Assembly: GCA_028288775.1 (NCBI GenBank)
Contig: JAQGHP010000079.1
Location: forward strand, 1-6,331
Source: Phycisphaerales bacterium
GTDB taxonomy: Bacteria; Planctomycetota; Phycisphaerae; Tepidisphaerales; Tepidisphaeraceae
Direction: 5' to 3'
DNA: 6,331 nucleotides
The notes beneath the pieces are model-generated. The model searched no databases. It worked only from the letters and a program-made list of their open reading frames with translations, and was not told the DNA's origin. A program made the position numbers and the translations under genes. This document shows, piece by piece, positions 1 through 5,521 of the stretch (position 1 is the first letter of the stretch; every line of letters starts with the position of its first letter).

Positions 1-3
1 CAG

Positions 4-51
4 CCCTGGAGGGGCGTAAGAACTTAGCCCACGGCGTGAGCCGTGGGAAAA
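4..51 (+). repeat. Hairpin repeat, left copy of inverted pair
   Basis: This copy begins CCCTGGAGGGGCGTAAGAA and continues into a perfect 8-bp stem (CCCACGGC at 28-35, GTGA loop, GCCGTGGG at 40-47), followed by a run of A. Its reverse complement occurs at 280-327 with 46 of 48 bases identical; the only differences are one base in the linker (A/C at 22) and one in the hairpin loop (GTGA/GCGA). The intact stem with a changed loop is typical of REP-like intergenic repeats. The repeat probably occurs elsewhere in the genome, which cannot be seen here. Confidence 0.85.
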
Positions 52-69
52 ACAGCAAACCGAAATACC

Positions 70-91
70 CAGCCCCGGAGGGGCGTAAGAA
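70..91 (+). repeat. Partial direct copy of the left hairpin repeat
   Basis: These 22 bases repeat positions 1-22 in the same orientation with a single T-to-C change in the CCCTGG portion. The copy stops before the CCCACGGC hairpin, so it is a 5' half only. It sits 69 bases from the first copy and may be a truncated insertion or a separate half-unit. Confidence 0.75.
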
Positions 92-151
92 GCGCGGGAA
101 TCCCAGGCGGTGTCGGATTCTCGCGAGTCGCATTTATTGAGATAGCAGTCA

Positions 152-188
152 GAGCCGGCCGTGTCGGCCCGGTCGGACCGAAGGTCCG
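152..188. repeat. GC-rich double-hairpin module
   Basis: Bases 152-175 match 4164-4188 in the same orientation, differing by one single-base gap and one T/C change. Immediately after, CGGACC (174-179), a GAA loop and GGTCCG (183-188) form a perfect 6-bp hairpin. The paired copy near the xylulokinase shows that this is a dispersed repeat and not a one-off structure. Confidence 0.6.
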
Positions 189-279
189 TTCCGCACGATC
201 GCGCGGGTTTCGTGCGAGCACCTCACCCGCCAGTCCCGCGCTTCTTTCGCCCTCCGAGGCTGGTTCGTTGCATCCACTA

Positions 280-327
280 TTTTCCCACGGCTCGCGCCGT
301 GGGCTAAGGTCTTACGCCCCTCCAGGG
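280..327 (-). repeat. Hairpin repeat, right copy of inverted pair
   Basis: This is the inverted partner of 4-51 (46 of 48 identical). The hairpin is CCCACGGC (284-291), TCGC loop, GCCGTGGG (296-303). It ends nine bases from the stop codon of the glycosyltransferase, so it lies in that gene's 3' untranslated region, where it could protect mRNA ends or reduce read-through. No U-tract follows on either strand, so it is not a standard intrinsic terminator. Confidence 0.85.
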
Positions 328-335
328 TTCCGTCA

Positions 336-1583
336 TCACACGCCCTTCGTCTGCTCCGCCCCGGCAGTGGTCAGTTGCTGGGCCATCGTGTGCGAATACG
401 CCGTGCCGCGCCATTCCACCTTTTTCGTCACGCACATGCGCAGCGCACGCAACAGGATCATCAGCACCATCGGACCCGCCACCGGAAACATCAGCGCATT
501 GCGGCGGGGGTTGCCGCTCCAGAAATAAACGACGCCAAGGAGGCACGTCATCGTCACCCAATGCGCCAGGCCGCCCGCCAGCCAGGCCAGGCCGCCCCAG
601 CCCCATAGAAGGTTGGCCGCGGGATGCGCCATGCGCCACGCGCCCCAGCCGATCGCGGCGTATGCGCTGAAACAGCAGAAGATGAGTACGAACACCGCCG
701 CCAATACCGTCCATGGGCTGCCCACGCGCGCCGAATAGTAAATGCGGCTCCAGCCGCGGAAGATCGCGCCGAGGCTGCTGTACATGCGGACGGAGCAGAA
801 CTCGTTGCCCCACGACACCCGCGGCCGCATATCGGAGACCTTCATCAGCCGGGCGAACTCGACGTCTTCGCAGTAGCGGTCGCGGACGGTTTCATGCCCG
901 CCGATGGCGTCGTACCCGGAGCGGCTCATGAGCATGAATTGCCCGTTGGCGAAGGCCACTCGCTTCACGCGGCTGTTGTTGTTGAACGCGATGAGGTACA
1001 TCGTCGACGCGGTGCCCGCCGCCAGCGGCACCAGCAGGCTTTCCCAGATCGTGTGACTTTCGAGCCGCGGCAGGAGGCTGAGCAGATCGAATTCCTTGCG
1101 CAGCACGACCGACATCGCGACCGCGAGCGCATCTTTTTCGAGGATGACGTCGCTGTCCACGAACAGCAGCCAACCTCCCGTGGCGTGGCGCTGGCCGGTC
1201 CAGAGGGCGTTATTCTTGCCAGTCCATCCTGGAGCGGGCGACTGCGTCACGTGTACCACGCGCAGCCGCGGGTTGGCCGCGGCCATCTCGTCCATCACCG
1301 CGCCGGTTTCGTCCGTACTGCGGTCGTCGATCGCGATAACCTCGAAGTCCGGGTAGTCCTGGTCGAGGGCCGATTCGAGGCAGGCGCGGATGCGCTGCCC
1401 TTCGTCTTTTGCGGGAATCAGGATGCTGACCCGCGGCGGCTTTCCCTTGATGGGGTGCGGCGGGCGGTGCATCAGCATCATCCGCCGACGCCCGGCGAAC
1501 ATGCCCACGCCATACAAAACCCAGAGCACGGGCCCGATCATCAGGTAGAGCAGGAGGAGAATGAGTTCGAACGAAAAATGCAT
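336..1583 (-). CDS. Membrane family 2 glycosyltransferase (HpnB/CrtQ-like)
   Basis: The 415-residue protein transfers a sugar from a nucleotide-sugar donor, most likely to a lipid carrier or isoprenoid at the cytoplasmic membrane. An N-terminal hydrophobic helix (about 5-29) is followed by a GT-A catalytic domain starting at RVSILIPAKDEG (51-62). Donor-binding acidic residues lie in IDDRSTDE (85-92), the metal-binding DxD is DSD (143-145), PGWTGKNNAL (118-127) is typical of HpnB and carotenoid glycosyltransferases, and the likely catalytic acidic pair is ED (239-240). RGWSR (276-280) sits where processive relatives have QxxRW. Three or so further membrane segments (about 291-312, 325-355, 363-382) precede a WRGTAYS tail. 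The ATG at 1583 places the first helix correctly, although no clear ribosome site precedes it. It is divergent from the diadenylate cyclase and has no hopanoid or carotenoid genes beside it, so the acceptor is unknown. Confidence 0.87.
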   Translation of the reverse strand: MHFSFELILLLLYLMIGPVLWVLYGVGMFAGRRRMMLMHRPPHPIKGKPPRVSILIPAKDEGQRIRACLESALDQDYPDFEVIAIDDRSTDETGAVMDEMAAANPRLRVVHVTQSPAPGWTGKNNALWTGQRHATGGWLLFVDSDVILEKDALAVAMSVVLRKEFDLLSLLPRLESHTIWESLLVPLAAGTASTMYLIAFNNNSRVKRVAFANGQFMLMSRSGYDAIGGHETVRDRYCEDVEFARLMKVSDMRPRVSWGNEFCSVRMYSSLGAIFRGWSRIYYSARVGSPWTVLAAVFVLIFCCFSAYAAIGWGAWRMAHPAANLLWGWGGLAWLAGGLAHWVTMTCLLGVVYFWSGNPRRNALMFPVAGPMVLMILLRALRMCVTKKVEWRGTAYSHTMAQQLTTAGAEQTKGV

Positions 1584-1709
1584 GTGCTCGCAGCAGGAAG
1601 GATTAGCCGCTTGAGCCCGCTACGTCAACCGGACCCGATCTTCGCAAGAATCTTCGATGCGCCGTTGCCGACGGCGGCGCTACAGGCGTAACCTACGATA
1701 GGCGCGTTG
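1584..1709. promoter_or_regulatory. Divergent promoter region, glycosyltransferase/cyclase
   Basis: Both flanking genes start outward from these 126 bases, so they must contain at least one promoter unless transcription enters from further away. No convincing -35/-10 pair is visible. Two direct copies of ATCTTCG (1638-1644 and 1650-1656) lie 12 bases apart. A small hairpin, CGCCGT (1660-1665) with ACGGCG (1671-1676), lies about 35 bases ahead of the cyclase start. Either could be an operator-like element, but this is inference only. Confidence 0.4.
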
Positions 1710-2300
1710 ATGGAAGGCAACCTCGACATCCTCCGCGACATATGCACCGAAAAACGCGGCATAGACTGCGAGATTCTCGAGGCGGTGGTCGTGCTCGCGA
1801 TCGAGATCGCCCGCGAAGGGCGTGAGGGGCGGAAGATCGGCTCGCTGTTCATCGTGGGCGACGTTGAAGAAGTGTTGCGGCACTCCAAGGAATTGATCCT
1901 AGACCCGCTCGCCGGCCACCCGGATGAGCTGAAAAAAGTTACCAGCCACGACATGCGGGAGACGGTCAAGGAGTTGGCGCAGCTCGACGGCGCGTTCATC
2001 GTTTCCAACGAGGGAATCGTCGTCTCCGCCTGCCGCTTCATCGACGCCAGCGCCGAGGGCATCCGGCTGCCGCTGGGCCTTGGCAGCCGGCACATGGCCG
2101 CGGCGTCGATCACCAAGTGTACGCGCGCGGTGGGCGTGGTGGTTTCGGAGACGTCGATCGTTCGCATCTTCGACGACGGGGAACTCATTTCCGAAATTCT
2201 GCCCGAGCTCTACATCTTCAGCCGCTACAGCCTGCACCTGTCAGGCCCCTACTCCGAATCCACACAAAACCAGGTGCGCGTGGTGAGCAAGGCGGAATAG
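1710..2300 (+). CDS. Stand-alone diadenylate cyclase (DisA_N/DAC domain)
   Basis: The 196-residue protein should condense two ATP into the second messenger c-di-AMP, which in other bacteria controls potassium and osmotic balance, envelope homeostasis and DNA-damage checkpoints. Nearly the whole protein is one DAC domain. GREGRKIGSLFIVGD (37-51) opens the fold, the catalytic DGA triad is at 93-95 in LDGAFIVS, and the second signature is GLGSRH (123-128) followed by MAAASIT. Known DAC proteins usually have RHR in that second motif; here the third residue is Met. There are no membrane helices (unlike CdaA) and no DNA-binding C-terminus (unlike DisA), so it should be soluble, closer in plan to archaeal DacZ-type or DacB-type enzymes. 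An in-frame stop at 1689-1691 limits the start to ATG 1710 or TTG 1707. I chose ATG; only a weak AGG (1700-1702) precedes it. It is transcribed alone and converges on xylB. Confidence 0.9.
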   Translation: MEGNLDILRDICTEKRGIDCEILEAVVVLAIEIAREGREGRKIGSLFIVGDVEEVLRHSKELILDPLAGHPDELKKVTSHDMRETVKELAQLDGAFIVSNEGIVVSACRFIDASAEGIRLPLGLGSRHMAAASITKCTRAVGVVVSETSIVRIFDDGELISEILPELYIFSRYSLHLSGPYSESTQNQVRVVSKAE

Positions 2301-2366
2301 ACTGCGGTATGGAAAACCGCGAAGCCGCGAAGTCGGACGCGAAGAAGAGAAAGCGGAAATACAAAA
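2301..2366. other. Short spacer with GAAG-rich repeat-like sequence
   Basis: The cyclase stop is followed by a small hairpin (GCGGT 2304-2308, ACCGC 2316-2320) and a purine-rich stretch built from near-repeats of CGCGAAG. The plus strand can be read from an ATG at 2309 as a 33-residue Lys/Arg-rich peptide, but the composition comes from the repeated CGAAG unit and the adjoining hairpin, so I do not call a gene. Confidence 0.45.
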
Positions 2367-2444
2367 CGCCGAGGCCGCCAAGGGGCAAAGAACGCAAAGA
2401 AATTTCTTAACCTTGGCGTTCTTTGCCCCTTAGCGGCCTTGGCG
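2367..2444 (-). terminator. Long hairpin, intrinsic terminator of xylB
   Basis: Arms 2367-2395 and 2416-2444 are reverse complements at 27 of 29 positions, with a 20-base loop that itself contains the palindrome AAGAAATTTCTT. Read on the minus strand, the hairpin begins 34 bases after the xylulokinase stop and is followed at once by TTTTGTATTT (2366 down to 2357), the U-rich tract expected of a factor-independent terminator. On the plus strand the following bases are not T-rich, so termination of the cyclase transcript here is less certain. The stem is much longer than a usual terminator and may be a repeat taken over for this use. Confidence 0.62.
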
Positions 2445-2478
2445 CGAATCTTCGTACTTCCCCCCCACAGCAACCGTC

Positions 2479-4011
2479 TCAGCACGCCATCGTCGCAATT
2501 TCCTGGAAGCGTTCTTTAAGATCAAAATACAGCTTGTCGTAAGTGCGATAATGACAGTCGTAGAGGGCGGCGGCTTTTTTATTGGGGGTGATTTTTGCGG
2601 TCTGTTTGATGGATGCCTTGCACGCCTGCTCGACTCCGTCCCACACTCCGGTGCCCACGCCGGCCAGCAGGGCGACGCCGTAGGCGGGGCCTTCGGAGGC
2701 GTTGGTGAGGACGAGGGGGAGCTTGTAGATGTCGGCCTGGAGTTGCCGCCAGAAGGCGCTGCGGGCCCCACCGCCGCTGGCGCGGACTTGGGTGGCGGGG
2801 ATGTTCATCCCGCGGACGATCTCCAGCGCATCGCGCATGCCGAAGGTGACGCCTTCCATGACGGAGCGGATGAGCATGTCGCGCGTGGAGCGGCTGGTGA
2901 GCCCGATCCATCCGCCGCGGGCGTATGGGTCGGGGTGTGGGCAGCGCTCGCCGGTGAGATACGGCAGGAAGAACAACCCCTCCGACCCCGCCGGCGCGCG
3001 CTCGGCTTCCGCCACGAGCAGTTCATACGGATCGATCTTCTTCTTTTTCGCCAAGGCCGTTTCATTCGCGCCCAGTTGGTTGCGCAGCCATTGGAAGCTC
3101 CCCCCCGCCGACAGCATGCATCCGAAGACGCACCACTTGCCCGGCACCGCGTGGCACATGGTATGGACGCGGCCCTTGGGGTCGCGCGTGGGCGTGTCGC
3201 TGTGCGCGAAGACGACGCCGCTGGTGCCCAGCGTCGCGCTGATGACGCCCGACATGACGATGCCGTTGCCGACCGCGCCTGCGGCTTGGTCGCCCGCGCC
3301 GCCGACGACCGGCACGCCTTCCTTTAGCCCCAACGCGGCCGCCCCTTCCTTGCTCAGCACGCCGGTGATTTCCGGGGATTCGTGCAGCCGGGGGAGCAGC
3401 GCGCGGTCGATCTCCAACAGCCCGAGCAGCTTGTCCGACCACACGCGGTTAACCACGTCCAGCAGCAGCGTACCGCTGGCGTCGCTGACTTCGGTGGCAT
3501 ACTCGCGAGTCATGCGGAAGCGGATGTAATCCTTGGGGAGAAGGATGTGTTTGGTCTTCGCGTATATCTTCGGTTCCTTCTCGCGGACCCACAGGATTTT
3601 TGGCGCCGTGAAGCCGGTGAGGGCGGGATTGGCGACCAGCTCGATCAGCGCCTCGCGCCCGCCGGCCTTCTGCTCGATCTCCCTGCACTGCTCGGCGGTG
3701 CGCTGGTCATTCCAGAGCAGGGCCGGCCGCAGCGCCTGCGTGGAATCCCCGAGAAAAACGCTGCCGTGCATCTGCCCCGAGAGTCCGATGGCCGACACGT
3801 CCGCCGACTTGATCTTCGCCTTCTTCACGACCGCCTTGGTCGCGGCGACGGTTGCCTTCCACCAATCCTCGGGGTTCTGCTCCGACCACCCGGGCTTGGG
3901 CGAGGAGATCGGGTGCTCCGCCATGGCGGTGGCGAGGACTTTTCCGTCTTCGTCGCAGAGAAGGGTCTTGGTTCCGCTGGTCCCGATGTCGATGCCGAGC
4001 AGGTATGCCAT
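2479..4011 (-). CDS. xylB: Xylulokinase, FGGY family
   Basis: The 510-residue cytoplasmic enzyme phosphorylates D-xylulose with ATP to xylulose 5-phosphate, feeding the pentose phosphate pathway. It is close to the usual family length (about 480-520). The N-terminal phosphate loop is DIGTSGTK (8-15). GLSGQMHG (76-83) and WNDQRT (100-105) are sugar-site motifs typical of xylulokinases within FGGY kinases. The catalytic base is the Asp at 241 in GGAGDQAAGA. The second ATPase lobe shows LGTSG (261-265), PYLTGERCPHPDP (350-362) and the adenosine motif GGGAR (413-417). The ATG at 4011 is supported by the phosphate loop starting at residue 8 and by GGGAG-type spacing upstream. No xylose isomerase, transporter or regulator lies beside it, so the substrate source is encoded elsewhere. 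A different FGGY pentulose or pentitol substrate is possible but less likely. Confidence 0.95.
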   Translation of the reverse strand: MAYLLGIDIGTSGTKTLLCDEDGKVLATAMAEHPISSPKPGWSEQNPEDWWKATVAATKAVVKKAKIKSADVSAIGLSGQMHGSVFLGDSTQALRPALLWNDQRTAEQCREIEQKAGGREALIELVANPALTGFTAPKILWVREKEPKIYAKTKHILLPKDYIRFRMTREYATEVSDASGTLLLDVVNRVWSDKLLGLLEIDRALLPRLHESPEITGVLSKEGAAALGLKEGVPVVGGAGDQAAGAVGNGIVMSGVISATLGTSGVVFAHSDTPTRDPKGRVHTMCHAVPGKWCVFGCMLSAGGSFQWLRNQLGANETALAKKKKIDPYELLVAEAERAPAGSEGLFFLPYLTGERCPHPDPYARGGWIGLTSRSTRDMLIRSVMEGVTFGMRDALEIVRGMNIPATQVRASGGGARSAFWRQLQADIYKLPLVLTNASEGPAYGVALLAGVGTGVWDGVEQACKASIKQTAKITPNKKAAALYDCHYRTYDKLYFDLKERFQEIATMAC

Positions 4012-4022
4012 GGCCGGTTGGT

Positions 4023-4027
4023 CTCCC
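4023..4027 (-). promoter_or_regulatory. Ribosome binding site of xylB
   Basis: On the minus strand, GGGAG ends 11 bases before the ATG at 4011, within a slightly long but acceptable spacing. It supports the chosen start, which is also fixed by the position of the phosphate-binding loop. Confidence 0.5.
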
Positions 4028-4208
4028 GAAAGTGCAAAAGGGTTGAGCGAGACATTCTGCGCCGGACGCGCGGGGAAGCAAGGGGAGCCAGCGGAGCGCG
4101 TGCGTCTTCACGGGACGCTCCCGCGTGGGGGATCCAACCGGTTTCATTTTTCGGATGACTTCGGAGCCGGGCCGTGCCGGCCCGGTCGCAGCGTTGCTCC
4201 GTCTGGCT
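4028..4208. other. Upstream region of xylB, with one dispersed repeat module
   Basis: This should include the xylB promoter, read on the minus strand, but I find no convincing -35/-10 pair. Bases 4164-4188 repeat the module at 152-175. Here the module forms a perfect 7-bp hairpin, CCGGGCC (4167-4173), GTGCC loop, GGCCCGG (4179-4185). No protein-like frame is present. Confidence 0.5.
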
Positions 4209-4433
4209 CCCTCTCCCTCGTACTCGGGGGAGAGGGCAGGGGTGAGGGGCCGGGCGTGAAGTTGTGTGATTCGCAAGAGGGCCATGTAGGGTGGGCGTAC
4301 TCGCCCACCATTTGACACTCAAGCAGTGGACGAACGGTGGGCGAGTACGCCCACCCTACATGATTCGGAATTCCGCGCAGCTCGACGTCCCGCCCCTCAC
4401 CCTAACCCTCTCCCCCGAGTACGAGGGAGAGGG
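4209..4433. repeat. Nested palindrome built from two inverted composite repeats
   Basis: Outer arms 4209-4250 and 4392-4433 are reverse complements at 40 of 42 positions. Inner arms 4283-4309 and 4336-4362 match perfectly over 27 bases around a 26-base centre. The linking segments (4251-4282 and 4363-4391) still align loosely, and many of their differences are T/C changes that would remain G-U pairs in RNA. Each arm block is also a hairpin by itself: a 12-bp stem beginning CCCTCTCCC in the outer arms and a stem GTGGGCG/CGCCCAC in the inner arms. The octamer CGTACTCG or its complement sits at the tip of all four hairpins (4219-4226, 4296-4303, 4342-4349, 4416-4423). The best reading is two head-to-head copies of a composite REP-like repeat of about 100 bases. 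Confidence 0.88.
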
Positions 4434-4601
4434 GACCGGAGAGGCCGATCGCGCTGGAGCCGGAGAACATCTACTCATCAATGACTCAGGGTGCAACAGT
4501 CGCGGATGGAACTGTCAAAGGCGGTGAGATTATGAAGCGCTCTCGCACGCCGCGATGTTAGAATCGGTACGCGGCACCTACGAACCGCGCACGTTTCGTT
4601 T
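4434..4601. promoter_or_regulatory. Likely yjbQ promoter region
   Basis: This non-repeat DNA between the palindrome and the leader repeat is the natural place for the yjbQ promoter. A candidate extended -10, TG-T-TAGAAT, lies at 4556-4564, about 130 bases ahead of the gene, but I see no matching -35. If it is used, the transcript would carry the palindromic repeat at 4602-4653 in its leader. No protein-like frame is present. Confidence 0.25.
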
Positions 4602-4653
4602 TTGTGGTGCAGGCTTTCAGCCTGCATTTGCAGCCTGAAGGGCTGCATCACAA
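4602..4653. repeat. Palindromic two-hairpin repeat in the yjbQ leader
   Basis: The outer sequences TTGTGGTGCAG (4602-4612) and CTGCATCACAA (4643-4653) are complementary except for one G-T position. Inside are two tight hairpins: TGCAGGCT/AGCCTGCA (4608-4615 and 4619-4626, TTC loop) and TGCAGCC/GGCTGCA (4629-4635 and 4641-4647, TGAAG loop). The unit can form either a cloverleaf-like cruciform or two separate hairpins. It ends 40 bases before the yjbQ start. I regard it as a dispersed intergenic repeat, with any regulatory role unproven. Confidence 0.8.
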
Positions 4654-4683
4654 GCGCGTGTTTGCGCACGTTCACTTCGACGT

Positions 4684-4688
4684 GGAGA
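4684..4688 (+). promoter_or_regulatory. Ribosome binding site of yjbQ
   Basis: GGAGA lies five bases ahead of the ATG at 4694. It settles the start: the frame stays open upstream to a GTG at 4604, but that part is made of the palindromic repeat and would add about 30 residues not found in the family. Confidence 0.7.
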
Positions 4689-4693
4689 CGCCC

Positions 4694-5122
4694 ATGCAAA
4701 CCTTCCCCCTCGTCAGCCTCACGGTCAAAACCCACTCGCGCAGCGAGATGATCGACGTCACCGACCGCGTGCGGCAGGCGGTCACCCAGGCGGGAATCGC
4801 CGACGGAATGGCCCTCGTCTACGTCCCCCACACCACCGCCGCGGCGACGATCAATGAGAACGCCGACCCCGACGTCCGCCACGACATGCTCCGCAAGCTC
4901 GACTCCCTCATCCCCAAGGACGAAATTTATTACCGCCACGGAGAAGGCAACAGCGACAGCCATGTAAAGACCTCGCTCGTCGGCAACAGCGTAACGGTCC
5001 TCGTGGAAAACGGACGGCTGGTCCTGGGGACGTGGCAGGGAATCTACTTCTGCGAGTTCGACGGCCCGCGGCAGCGGACCATGCACGTCAAGGTCGTACG
5101 CTTCTCCGGGGGAACGGCATAG
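4694..5122 (+). CDS. yjbQ: YjbQ/UPF0047 family protein
   Basis: The protein has 142 residues, the normal family length (about 130-145). Members form compact cytoplasmic trimers; some have weak thiamine-phosphate synthase activity, which gave the family its usual database name, but the physiological role is not settled. The conserved polar residues are all present: PHTTAAATINENADPDV (45-61) with His46 and the acidic residues at 55, 58 and 60; the RHGEGNSDSH segment (81-90) with His82 and His90; and DGPRQR (123-128). SVTVLVENGRLVLGTWQGI (99-117) fits the family signature ending in G-T-W-Q-x-[LIV]. The start is set by GGAGA at 4684. It is transcribed alone and converges on the right-edge gene. 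No thiamine genes are nearby, so the context gives no support for a pathway. Confidence 0.95.
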   Translation: MQTFPLVSLTVKTHSRSEMIDVTDRVRQAVTQAGIADGMALVYVPHTTAAATINENADPDVRHDMLRKLDSLIPKDEIYYRHGEGNSDSHVKTSLVGNSVTVLVENGRLVLGTWQGIYFCEFDGPRQRTMHVKVVRFSGGTA

Positions 5123-5197
5123 GCCGCGGGAGATCTGACTTTCGCTCCGTTCTCACACGTTTGGCCAGGGTTCCGCCACACACCGCGTTGCGATTTC
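5123..5197. other. Spacer downstream of yjbQ
   Basis: Seventy-five bases follow the yjbQ stop codon before the inverted-repeat element. I see neither a gene nor a hairpin with a T-run, so the terminator of yjbQ is not identified here. Confidence 0.4.
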
Positions 5198-5506
5198 ATT
5201 GCCCATTTTTGGCCAAGTGCCAAAAGTGGGGCAATCATGGGCAATAATGGGCAATGGCGAAATTTAAGCTTCCATAAGATGCTTCAATAAAATGGCTTAC
5301 AAGCGGGCCCTGAAGGCGTTCTTGGACAGTGTAGATCGTATTGCAAGTGTTTTTACTTATATACAGGAATGAGCAAAAGTGCGCCTGAACATGGCGCAAG
5401 TGTCGCCTTATCAATATTTTACAGGAAAATTTCGTGAAGGATATCCGGCGATTCTCATTGCCCATGGGTTGCCCATCCATTGCCCATAAACGCCAAATGG
5501 GGCAGT
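5198..5506. mobile_element. MITE-like unit with mirror-symmetric ATTGCCCAT clusters
   Basis: Eight copies of ATTGCCCAT or a close variant lie at the two ends of this 309-base unit. On the left they start at 5198 (+), 5226 (-), 5237 (-) and 5247 (-); on the right at 5457 (+), 5468 (+), 5479 (+) and 5497 (-). Reading the right end backwards gives the same order and strands as the left, so the ends are imperfect inverted repeats of about 50-58 bases. The inner three copies at each end are spaced 10-11 bases, one helical turn. Each outermost copy can fold with its neighbour; on the left, TTTTGGC/GCCAAAA (5207-5213, 5219-5225) extends the stem. The core (5261-5450) has about 42% GC by hand count, lower than the genes around it. 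There is no transposase and no clear target duplication. Alternatives are a cluster of protein-binding sites or a convergent-gene structural repeat. Confidence 0.5.
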
Positions 5507-5521
5507 GGGAGCGGGGATATT

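Larger units (their letters stand above)
1..335. other. Gene-free left margin with repeats
   Basis: No reading frame here resembles a protein. The stretch is the downstream region of the minus-strand glycosyltransferase that ends at 336. It contains an inverted pair of 48-base repeats (4-51 and 280-327), a partial third copy (70-91) and a GC-rich hairpin module (152-188), all listed separately. What lies between, about 92-151 and 189-279, shows no recognisable feature. No T-run follows the hairpin on the minus strand, so I do not call a terminator for the glycosyltransferase. Confidence 0.7.

Noticed and set aside
624..1691. Long plus-strand frame of 355 codons opposite the glycosyltransferase
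   Set aside because: Its translation is low-complexity and rich in Arg, His, Ala and Pro, has no motif, and lies antisense to a clear glycosyltransferase; in GC-rich DNA such antisense frames stay open by codon bias.
1592..1709. Upstream N-terminal extension or frameshifted start of the diadenylate cyclase
   Set aside because: An in-frame TAA at 1689-1691 blocks extension, and the upstream translation I examined shows no DAC-family N-terminal sequence.
2309..2410. Possible 33-residue Lys/Arg-rich peptide after the cyclase
   Set aside because: The sequence is made of CGAAG-type repeats and one arm of the terminator hairpin, with no ribosome site, so it is best explained as non-coding.
2551..4315. 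Several plus-strand frames of 250-270 codons opposite xylB and its upstream region
   Set aside because: These are shadows of the xylulokinase. The minus strand carries every FGGY motif, while the opposing translations lack recognisable domains.
4291..4527. Plus-strand frame of 78 codons between xylB and yjbQ
   Set aside because: Most of it is the nested palindrome read as protein; there is no motif or ribosome site.
4604..4693. Thirty-residue N-terminal extension of YjbQ from a GTG
   Set aside because: The extension is encoded by the palindromic repeat, exceeds family length, and a good GGAGA site favours the ATG at 4694.
5226..5487. CRISPR-like array suggested by regularly spaced short repeats
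   Set aside because: The repeats are only about nine bases with one- or two-base gaps and occur on both strands; there are no spacers of CRISPR length and no cas genes.
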